Source of the DNA: Micromonospora sediminicola
GTDB lineage: Bacteria > Actinomycetota > Actinomycetes > Mycobacteriales > Micromonosporaceae
Length of the DNA stretch: 64,000 bases
Direction of reading: 5' to 3'
Assembly: GCF_900089585.1 (NCBI RefSeq)
Contig: NZ_FLRH01000004.1
Coordinates: 1,977,001-2,041,000 of the forward strand
The notes below the pieces were generated by a model. That model was not told where the DNA came from. It was given only the letters and a program-made list of their open reading frames with translations, and ran no database searches. Shown piece by piece: positions 50,353 through 56,841 of this stretch. How positions within the stretch are numbered: the stretch's first letter is position 1; every line of letters starts with the position of its first letter. The position numbers were made by a program, and so were the translations under genes.

Positions 50353-50976
50353 CAACCGCTCCCTCAATAGCGCGCCCCGTGCGCGTGGCAACTCATGATG
50401 TCCGTCCGAACACGCGTGAGGCTAGCCCATCAGCATGACACCGACTGCGTATCGCCATCCCGTATGCCGTCGACCCGCCCTTCGGGGAGCGGGCCGCCGC
50501 CCGGCCCGCCACGTCAAACGGACCTTGACGCAGGTTCGGACGCTGGCGGGTCGGGCGGTGGTTTGCTCGGCTTGCCCGGGTCGATGGCAGGCGGGATGGC
50601 TTTCCTCCCTGACTACCCACGGACCCGGCGGCTGCCGACGATCTTCGGCCATCCTGGAGCCGGAGCGCCCCCGCCGGAGGCGCCCTAACCACAACCCCGC
50701 GACCGCCGCCAGCTCGTCGACGTGGCCGGCGTGCGCTCCCTTACGCCGCGCGGGTCGTGGCCGCGCGGCCCGGCCGGCTGCCGGCCCACCACCCCACCAC
50801 TCAACGGTCTGTCGTTCTGCGGCGGCCCTCCGGGCTTCCCGCTCTCCGCGCCAGCCGCCGGGCGTTCGGCGTGACGGCCGCAGAGCGACAGCGGCAGCGG
50901 TCGGCGCGCGCCCTGGCGGCGGCGCGTGCGGCCCGTTCAGGGCCGCCTTGAAGACGTACAGAAACTTTGAACGGGG
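50353..50976. other. Gene-free GC-rich stretch left of the IS481 element
   Basis: About 620 bases with long but patternless open frames in several phases. Rich in inverted GC words (CCCGCCCTTCGGGGAGCGGG near 50475; CGGCCGGCTGCCGG near 50768). Hairpin GCGGCCCGTTCAGGGCCGC then CTTGA at 50928-50951 resembles that at 46466-46491. Probably remnant or regulatory DNA. Confidence 0.4.
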
Positions 50977-51063
50977 ATTCTGGGAGGGTGCTGTCCGGTC
51001 TCGGGACCTGCGTGACACATCGGTGTCAGGACCTGGGTGACACTCCGCCGAGTGTTGGTGGAG

Positions 51064-52884
51064 ATGAGCGTGATGGAACAGCGGTATCGAGCCGTCCAGG
51101 ACGTGCTTGCCGGATCCACGGTCACGGACGTCGCCGAACGATTCGGGGTCTCCCGCCAGGCGGTGCACCGCTGGCTGGCCTGGTATCAGGACGAGGGCTT
51201 GGAAGGGCTGGCGGACCGGTCCAGCCGGCCGCGTTCCTCGCCTGGCCAGACTTCTCCTGAGGTGGAGGCGCTGATCTGTGAGCTGCGCCGGGATCACCCG
51301 CGATGGGGTGCCCGTCGCCTGCTCTATGAGCTTGGCCGTCGTGACTGCCCGGGTCCGATCCCGTCTCGGATCACCGTGCATCGGGTGCTGATCCGGCACG
51401 GCCTGGTCGATCCGACACCTCGCCGGCGTCGGCGTGAGGACTACCGGCGATGGGAACGTGGCCGGCCGATGGAACTGTGGCAGATGGACATCGTCGGCGG
51501 TATTCAGCTGGCCGATGGCGGTGAGGCGAAGGTCGTCACCGGCGTGGACGACCACTCCCGGTTCTGCGTCATCGCCGCCGTGGTCCGCCGGGCCACCGGT
51601 CGGGCGATCTGTCTCGCCTTCGCCGAAGCCCTGCACAGGTTCGGGATTCCCGAAGAGGTCCTCACGGACAATGGCAAGCAGTTCACTGCCCGGTTCGGCC
51701 GCGGCGGCGGTGAGGTGATGTTCGACCGGATCTGCCGAGAGAACGGCATCACTCACCGGCTGACCAAGCCCCGCTCACCGACCACCACCGGCAAGGTCGA
51801 ACGGTTCCACCAGACCCTGCAACGCGAACTACTCGACGACGTCGAGGTCTGGGCCACCCCGGAAGAGGCCCAAGCAGCGATCGACGTGTTCCGGCACGAA
51901 TACAACACCGAACGGCCGCACCAGTCCCTCGGGATGGCGTTCCCGGCCGACCGTTTCACCGCCCAGCCGGCTGAGGAACAGCTGCCGCTGCGGCTGCCGC
52001 CAGCGCTGGCCACCACCATCCCTGCACCCCGCCGGCCACTGCCAGCAACACCGGCACCGACGCCTCCAGCACCCGCCGGGCATGCCGTCGCCCCGCCAGT
52101 GCCGGTGGCCGCCAGCGGGGACGTTGGCCTGGCCGTAGAGGTCACCCGCCTCGTTCCCGCCTCGGGCAACCTCACCGTCTGCGGACAGCAGTTCTGGCTC
52201 AGCCCCACCCGCGCCGGACTTCCGGTGACCCTCTGGGCCGACACCACCGTCGTTCACCTGCTCGTCGACGGCGTCCGACTCAAGACCGTCCCGTCCCGAC
52301 TTACCCCTGCGCACCTGCGCCAGATCCTCGCCGACGACGGCCAACCGGCCGGGCCACCACCGATCACCACCGGCACCATCCAGGCCGGCGCCCCGATCGA
52401 GGTCGAACGGCTCGTCAACGCCACCGGCCTGATCGGCCTCGCCGGCCGGCAACACCCCGTCGGCTACCACTTCGCCGGCAGGCGCGTCACCGTCCGCCTC
52501 GACCGCGGCCTCATGCAGATCACCGCCGACGGCGTCCTGCTGCGCAGCCTGCCCAACCCGCTGACACCGGCCGAAGTCGCCCGCATCCGCGACGCCCGCC
52601 CCGCCGGACCACCACCAACACCGGCACCCGAACCCCTGCGGGTCGAACGCCGCGTCAGCTGCCGAGGATCCCTGGTCATCGCTGGTCAACGCATCCACGT
52701 CGGCATCGCCCACGCCGGAACCACCCTCACCGTCGAAGCCGCCGACACCACCTTCCGCGTCCACGACGGCGACCAGCTCCTCAGCGAAGTGCCCCGCACC
52801 ACCACCAAGCCCATCGCCCGGTTCAAGGTCCGCAAACCCGAACCACCCAGACAGAAGACGTCCACCCGGGAAGGGATGGCATGA
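51064..52884 (+). CDS. IS481-family transposase with C-terminal triple-repeat extension
   Basis: 606 residues. N-terminal HTH (VTDVAERFGVSRQAVHRWLAWY), HTH_32-like region, then an RNase-H/rve catalytic core: first Asp in WQMDIVGGI, second in VLTDNGKQF, Glu in GKVERFHQTLQREL. This is a full DDE set, so it should be active. From about residue 356 there are three homologous segments (starting about 356, 445 and 525) of pattern V-x-R-x-V ... G-x-x-x-x-x-G ... V-x-V ... DG-x-x-L-x-x-(V/L)P, resembling Mu-type C-terminal beta domains. Starts at 51058 or 51037 are alternatives. Confidence 0.9.
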   Translation: MSVMEQRYRAVQDVLAGSTVTDVAERFGVSRQAVHRWLAWYQDEGLEGLADRSSRPRSSPGQTSPEVEALICELRRDHPRWGARRLLYELGRRDCPGPIPSRITVHRVLIRHGLVDPTPRRRRREDYRRWERGRPMELWQMDIVGGIQLADGGEAKVVTGVDDHSRFCVIAAVVRRATGRAICLAFAEALHRFGIPEEVLTDNGKQFTARFGRGGGEVMFDRICRENGITHRLTKPRSPTTTGKVERFHQTLQRELLDDVEVWATPEEAQAAIDVFRHEYNTERPHQSLGMAFPADRFTAQPAEEQLPLRLPPALATTIPAPRRPLPATPAPTPPAPAGHAVAPPVPVAASGDVGLAVEVTRLVPASGNLTVCGQQFWLSPTRAGLPVTLWADTTVVHLLVDGVRLKTVPSRLTPAHLRQILADDGQPAGPPPITTGTIQAGAPIEVERLVNATGLIGLAGRQHPVGYHFAGRRVTVRLDRGLMQITADGVLLRSLPNPLTPAEVARIRDARPAGPPPTPAPEPLRVERRVSCRGSLVIAGQRIHVGIAHAGTTLTVEAADTTFRVHDGDQLLSEVPRTTTKPIARFKVRKPEPPRQKTSTREGMA

Positions 52885-53342
52885 TCACCGGCGTGACCGA
52901 ACCCCCCGAACTGGTCATCGGACTCCCCAACGACGACCATCTAACGGTCCGCGTCATGGGAAGAATGCACCCCGGCAGCACCGACTACTGGGACGGCAAC
53001 TGGCTGATCAGCCCGATCTCGGCCCACGTGGGCGGCTTCTCAGCACAGCTCGCCGCCGGGCTACGTGTCGATGAACTACAGACCTTCCGACACGGGCTAG
53101 AGCTGATCAACCAACAACTACGCGGCGAAGCAGTGCTCACCTCACTTGAACAATGGATCTCACTGACCGTGACCTGCCGCCCGAACGGCTCGCTGTCCGT
53201 CACCGGAGAGCTTGCCGACAATCCCGGCATCGGGAACCGCCTGACGTTCGCCATCACCGGCCTCGACCAGACCAACATCCCAGCGATGCTCACAGCCCTG
53301 TCGGCACTCGAAAGTGCCTACCCACTCCTCGGGCAGCCCTGA
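52881..53342 (+). CDS. WapI-family immunity protein (IS passenger gene)
   Basis: 153 residues: HPGSTDYWDGNWLISPISAHVGGFSA, LRVDELQTFRHGLELINQQLRG, and NPGIGNRLTFAITGLDQTNIP, matching the WapI-type immunity family that protects against contact-dependent WapA-like toxins. Its ATG overlaps the transposase stop (ATGA), so translation is coupled, and it lies inside the IS ends. No cognate toxin is in the window: it is an orphan immunity gene carried by the IS. Terminator at 53348-53371 follows. Confidence 0.75.
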   Translation: MITGVTEPPELVIGLPNDDHLTVRVMGRMHPGSTDYWDGNWLISPISAHVGGFSAQLAAGLRVDELQTFRHGLELINQQLRGEAVLTSLEQWISLTVTCRPNGSLSVTGELADNPGIGNRLTFAITGLDQTNIPAMLTALSALESAYPLLGQP

Positions 53343-53347
53343 CCCCC

Positions 53348-53371
53348 CCGTCTGAAGAACCCGTCAGACGG
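53348..53371 (+). terminator. Hairpin terminator after the passenger gene
   Basis: Perfect 8-bp stem CCGTCTGA / TCAGACGG with an eight-base loop, starting 6 bases after the immunity gene stop and before the right end of the IS. Confidence 0.65.
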
Positions 53372-53510
53372 CCAGTCGCAGGAAAACCTCCCTCAACTGA
53401 TCGCCAGCTACCCTCACCAGAGTTAGCAGTCGTCTAGCCGGACGTGTCACCCACGTCCCGAGACTGACCTGTCACGCAGGTCCCGAGACTCGACAATTCT
53501 GGGAGGGTGC

Positions 53511-53725
53511 TCCCGCCGGCCGGGCCTGACCCGACTTTGAACTGGCCCCGTGCCCTCATGTGGACCCGTCGACCCGGTTGGCGGGGCACCTCTCTCGGCA
53601 CCTGCACGGGCCGGCGTGGTGACCTGATTAGGGGCTCGGGTTCGTCCCTCATCCCCGTTCTGTCCAGCGTTCTTCTCGTGCGCGGTGGTCGAGCCTTGCC
53701 GTCAACGCAGTAGGTAGGAGGCAGC
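53511..53725 (+). ncRNA. Candidate IS110 bridge-RNA region
   Basis: 215 gene-free bases directly upstream of the IS110 recombinase, beyond the right target duplication of the IS481 element. IS110-group elements encode a structured bridge RNA in this 5' non-coding end. The stretch contains complementary GC words (GCCGGCCGGGCC; CGGGCCGGCG) able to fold. The exact RNA and the IS110 left end cannot be set by eye. Confidence 0.35.
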
Positions 53726-54790
53726 GTGAGCGAGGACCAGCACGTGACCGTCGGGGTCGACACGCACAAGGACGTACACGTCGCGGCGGTGTTGGACCAG
53801 ACCGGCCGGATGTTGGCCAACAGCAGCTTTCCGACGACGACACGCGGCTACGCGCAGCTCGCCGCATGGGCTGAGTCCTTCGGCACGGTTGCCAAGGTCG
53901 GCCTGGAAGGCAGCGGCAGCTACGGCGCCGGGTTGCTGCGGTTCCTGACCGACTACGGCCTGACCGTGATCGAGGTCGACCGCCCGGACCGCTCCACCCG
54001 CCGCCGAGTCGGCAAGACCGACACCATCGACGCCGAGTCCGCCGCCAGGGCGGTTATCTCCGGCCGCGCCAGCGGCACCCCGAAGACCCGTCACGCCCAG
54101 GTCGAGATGATCCGGGCTCTGCGCGTCGCCCGCCGCGGAGCGATGAAGGCTCGGATTCAGGCCGGAGGCCAGATCGAAGCTCTCATCGTCTCGGCCCCCG
54201 AACCCGTGAGACAACTGGTACGCGGGCTGGCCGGCAAGAAACGCATCCGCGCCTGCGCCGCTCTCAGACCCGGCACGGTGTCCGATCCGGCGACCGCCAC
54301 CAAAGTCGCGCTGCGCAGCCTCGCCCGACGCTGGCTCGCCCTTCAGGCCGAGATCGACGACCTCGACAGCCACCTGACCGCCCTCGTCACCGCCACCGCC
54401 CCGGACCTGGTCGCACTACCTGGCATCGGCGTCGACACCGCCGGCCAACTCCTCGTCACCGCCGGCGACAACCCGCACCGCCTGCACTCCGAAGCGGCTT
54501 TCGCCCGGCTCTGCGGCGTCGCCCCCATCCCAGCCAGCTCCGGACGGACCGACCGCCACCGCCTACACCGTGGCGGCGACCGCGAAGCCAACCGCGCCCT
54601 CTGGCGCATCACCCTCGTCCGCATGCGCTGCCACCAGCCCACCAAGGACTACGTCACCCGCCGAACCGCAGAGGGCAAGACCAAGACCGAGATCATGCGA
54701 TGCCTCAAGCGCTACATCGCTCGGGAAGCCTTCACCCACCTCGCGCCTCTGCCCAACACAGCAGGCACCATGACCCGGTGCGACCACTGA
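53726..54790 (+). CDS. IS110-family recombinase
   Basis: 354-residue DEDD recombinase, full length. RuvC-like N-terminus with VTVGVDTHKDVHVAAVLD, EGSGSYGAGL, DRPDRSTRRRVGKTDTIDAESAA; C-terminal Transposase_20 domain with LPGIGVDTAGQLLVTAGDNP, FARLCGVAPIPASSGR and HRGGDREANRALWRI, where the catalytic Ser (PASSG) sits. GTG start with TAGGAGG upstream. Excises and inserts its element through a circular intermediate guided by a bridge RNA in characterised relatives. Confidence 0.9.
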   Translation: MSEDQHVTVGVDTHKDVHVAAVLDQTGRMLANSSFPTTTRGYAQLAAWAESFGTVAKVGLEGSGSYGAGLLRFLTDYGLTVIEVDRPDRSTRRRVGKTDTIDAESAARAVISGRASGTPKTRHAQVEMIRALRVARRGAMKARIQAGGQIEALIVSAPEPVRQLVRGLAGKKRIRACAALRPGTVSDPATATKVALRSLARRWLALQAEIDDLDSHLTALVTATAPDLVALPGIGVDTAGQLLVTAGDNPHRLHSEAAFARLCGVAPIPASSGRTDRHRLHRGGDREANRALWRITLVRMRCHQPTKDYVTRRTAEGKTKTEIMRCLKRYIAREAFTHLAPLPNTAGTMTRCDH

Positions 54791-55119
54791 CGGCAGATGA
54801 GTTCACCGCCACGATCGGGACACCGCCAACAGCGGTCGACGTCGAGGGGCCTCCTCCGTTCGACTTCTGGCCCTACTACGACGCCATCCCCCATGACCAC
54901 TTCGCTGGCCACGACTTCAGCCGTGAGGAGGTGACGAACGTCTGGCAGATGCCCGACGGTATCCACCAGCACGTCCTCATCGCGTCCGGAACCCCGAACG
55001 TGTTCATGGCACTCGTGCTCAACCTCCGAACAGCATCAGTACTCGGCCACCACCTGCTCGACCTCAACGAGCTATACGGGCTCAATCAGCCGCCCACGAC
55101 ACCGCTTGACGAACAATAG
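54778..55119 (+). CDS. Hypothetical protein adjoining the IS110 end, possibly 5'-truncated
   Basis: 113 residues: RPLTADEFTATIGTPPTAVDVEGPPPFDFWPYYDAIPHDHFAGHDFSREEVTNVWQMPDGIHQHVLIASG..., ending with HHLLDLNELYGL. The protein looks real and globular but no family is assigned. The only usable start (GTG 54778) lies inside the recombinase 3' end with no ribosome site, so the IS110 insertion may have removed its promoter and original start. Confidence 0.5.
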   Translation: MRPLTADEFTATIGTPPTAVDVEGPPPFDFWPYYDAIPHDHFAGHDFSREEVTNVWQMPDGIHQHVLIASGTPNVFMALVLNLRTASVLGHHLLDLNELYGLNQPPTTPLDEQ

Positions 55120-55145
55120 GAGCGTCAACATCGCCGGCAGCCGGC

Positions 55146-55708
55146 TGTCCGACTCGGCTTGATTCGTGACACCCTGGCTCCACTTGATGGGTGACACTCG
55201 GCGGGCCAGACGCTGGCTGCCATGTAGGTTCTTTCGGTGGCTTGGACGTACACCCCCCGAGTTCCGACCGAAACCGCCGCCCCTGACGCTGCGTTCGGCT
55301 GGGGTCCCCTCGCCGCCTTCCACTACCTCCTCGCGGCCGAGGAGGGCATCGACCTGTCACAGATGCACGACTTCGGCGGCTATCGACCGTGGGACTCCGT
55401 CGAGACACCGATGCGCCTGCTCTTCGACCTGGACTACATCAATGGCGACCACCCCACGTCTAGCTACCCCGCCGTCGCAACGCGCCTTCGGGAGATACAC
55501 GGGCGATGGTCGACAGGGACCTTCGCCGGCGACTCGCCGAGGTTCGACGGCTGGCGGCAGTACCTCACCGTGAGGCTGAAGCAGCTTGCCCACGTAGTCG
55601 ATGAGTGCATTCGCATCGACACTCGCATCGCCGTCCGCTGAATCGTCTAGCCGGACGTGTCACCCAACATCTGACACCGATCCGTCACGCATCAAGTGGA
55701 GCCCGACA
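55146..55708 (+). mobile_element. 563-bp non-autonomous IS481-type cassette carrying one gene
   Basis: Left end TGTCCGACTCGG..., right end ...GTGGAGCCCGACA. Positions of the two GTGACAC boxes in the left 54 bases coincide exactly with those of the IS481 element at 50992, and the right subterminal region shares 21 bases (GTCTAGCCGGACGTGTCACCC, 55645-55665) with it. The word before the outer box differs (CTTGATTC or CTTGATGC instead of GACCTGC). An exact 15-bp duplication flanks it. It contains no transposase, only the gene at 55237. Confidence 0.85.
55237..55641 (+). CDS. Passenger protein of the IS481-type cassette, unknown function
   Basis: 134 residues: AFGWGPLAAFHYLLAAEEGIDLSQMHDFGGYRPWDSVETPMRLLFDLDYINGDHP..., a globular acidic protein ending in a helical segment (YLTVRLKQLAHVVDECIRI). 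No family recognised. The GTG start lies six bases after TAGGTT (55225-55230), so the cassette supplies its own leaderless promoter. By analogy with the WapI-type passenger of the neighbouring element it could be a protective gene, but nothing in the sequence shows this. Confidence 0.65.
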   Translation: MAWTYTPRVPTETAAPDAAFGWGPLAAFHYLLAAEEGIDLSQMHDFGGYRPWDSVETPMRLLFDLDYINGDHPTSSYPAVATRLREIHGRWSTGTFAGDSPRFDGWRQYLTVRLKQLAHVVDECIRIDTRIAVR

Positions 55709-55812
55709 TCGCCGGCAGCCGGCAGCCGGCAGCCGGCGGCTGGCCGGCTCCAGGCGTTGGTGAGACCCAGGACGGGATGGCGTGGGTCCGGTGCGCTTCG
55801 TACGCTGGCGGC

Positions 55813-56379
55813 ATGACCGCCCTCATCGAAACCGCGCGAGACATGGCACGGCTCTTGCTGGAGGCACCGTTGCCCCGTCGATGGACTCATGTCCAAGCGG
55901 TCGCTGCCAAGGCCGATCGGATCAGCGCGGCGGTGCCGGTGGAGGATCGGTCGGTTCTAGTGGCGTCCGCGTGGCTTCACGATGTCGGCTACAGCCCGAC
56001 CCTCGTGGACACGGGCTTTCACGCTCTCGATGGGGGCCGTTGGTTGCGCCGGGAACGGTTCGACGGGCGAATTGCGGCGCTGGTGGCGCACCACTCGTGC
56101 GCCTGGCTCGAAGCAGAGGAACGAGGGCTCGGGCAGGTGCTGGCGGCTGAGTTTCCGAGGGAGGAAACCGCGGTGACCGACGCGCTCTGCTTCTCGGACA
56201 TGACAACCGGACCGGATGGGCAGGACTTCGCGGTTCTCGACCGGTTGGCTGAAATTCGGTCCAGGTATGGGCCGGAGCACCTCGTCACCAGGTTCATCAA
56301 GCGGGCGGAGCCGGAGATGGTTGCCGCCGTCCAGCGGACCCAACGCCGGCTCGCGGGCAGTGTTTCTCAGCCGATGTAG
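55813..56379 (+). CDS. HD-domain phosphohydrolase
   Basis: 188 residues with an HD domain: HVQAVAAKADRI (first His), ASAWLHDVGYSP (HD pair), HALDGGRWLRRERFDGRIAALVAHHSC, and DALCFSDMTTGPDG (last Asp). Metal-dependent phosphohydrolase fold acting on a nucleotide or related substrate, unknown. ATG lies six bases after TACGCT (55801-55806): leaderless. Convergent overlap of 13 bases with the Nudix gene. HD, Nudix and XRE genes together are a familiar set at the control end of AICEs. Confidence 0.85.
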   Translation: MTALIETARDMARLLLEAPLPRRWTHVQAVAAKADRISAAVPVEDRSVLVASAWLHDVGYSPTLVDTGFHALDGGRWLRRERFDGRIAALVAHHSCAWLEAEERGLGQVLAAEFPREETAVTDALCFSDMTTGPDGQDFAVLDRLAEIRSRYGPEHLVTRFIKRAEPEMVAAVQRTQRRLAGSVSQPM

Positions 56380-56837
56380 GGCTGCGGGCGGTTCTCGTAG
56401 CCGTGATTGACTCGAAGCAGGGTCGACGGGTGGATTTCGAGCGCGGCCAGCTCGTCGCGGGCGACCCATCGAACCTGGCTCGACTCGTCGCTGGGTGTCA
56501 GGCCGCCACCTACGGGTGTGGCACGGAAGCAGAGCGAGAACTGTTGTCGCACTTCACCGTTCGTGTATGCGATCACGTGGGCCGGGTCGGAGTACACCCC
56601 GACTATCCCGGTGACTTCGATGCTGATTCCGGTTTCCTCCTGCGTCTCTCGTGCTGCCGTCTCCGCGACTGATTCGCCAATCTCTTGGCCACCGCCGGGA
56701 AGCGACCACAAGCCGTTGTCGGTGCGTTGGATCAGCAGCACTCGCTCATGCTCGTCGCAGACGAAGACCGAGACAGCCACGACGATGCTGTTGGCCTTCG
56801 GTGCGTTCGGGTCGTGGTAGTGCTCGGTTCTCGCCAC
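56367..56837 (-). CDS. Nudix hydrolase (AICE-associated, Pif-like candidate)
   Basis: 156 residues with a complete Nudix box (GGQEIGESVAETAARETQEE then TGI). Start MARTEHYHDPNAPKANSIVVAVSVFV. In pSAM2 the immunity factor Pif, which blocks redundant conjugal transfer between carriers, is a Nudix-box protein; a gene in this position of an AICE may do the same. Catalytic glutamates are intact, so nucleotide hydrolysis is plausible. Follows the XRE gene by 4 bases on the same strand, a two-gene operon. Confidence 0.83.
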   Translation of the reverse strand: MARTEHYHDPNAPKANSIVVAVSVFVCDEHERVLLIQRTDNGLWSLPGGGQEIGESVAETAARETQEETGISIEVTGIVGVYSDPAHVIAYTNGEVRQQFSLCFRATPVGGGLTPSDESSQVRWVARDELAALEIHPSTLLRVNHGYENRPQPYIG

Positions 56838-56841
56838 GGAA

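Larger units (their letters stand above)
50992..53495 (+). mobile_element. IS481-family insertion sequence with passenger immunity gene
   Basis: 2504-bp element bounded by TGTCCGGTCTCGGG on the left and CCCGAGACTCGACA on the right. The terminal inverted repeats match at about 44 of 52 positions. Each end carries two boxes ending GTGACAC, outer preceded by GGGACCTGC and inner by GGACCTGG or GGACGTGG. It encodes a 606-residue transposase and a coupled WapI-family immunity protein, then a hairpin terminator. Typical IS481 elements are about 1-1.5 kb with the transposase alone. Confidence 0.9.
50977..53510. repeat. 15-bp target-site duplication flanking the IS481 element
   Basis: ATTCTGGGAGGGTGC occurs exactly at 50977-50991 and again at 53496-53510, immediately outside the TGT and ACA ends of the IS481 element. 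Perfect match over 15 bases shows a fairly recent insertion. Confidence 0.92.
55131..55723. repeat. 15-bp target-site duplication flanking the transposase-less cassette
   Basis: TCGCCGGCAGCCGGC is found exactly at 55131-55145 and 55709-55723, immediately outside TGT and ACA element ends. The right copy continues into 7-base repeats GCCGGCA (55711-55731, then a GCCGGCG variant), so part of the match could be helped by this repetitive target. Confidence 0.82.

Noticed and set aside
50422..51756. 444-codon minus-strand frame across the IS481 left end
   Set aside because: Crosses an element boundary and is antisense to the transposase; not a real gene.
55146..55708. Deletion derivative of the neighbouring IS481 element
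   Set aside because: Recognition words in the ends differ (CTTGAT versus GGACCTG), the duplication is different and the cargo is unrelated, so it is an independent insertion of a related type.
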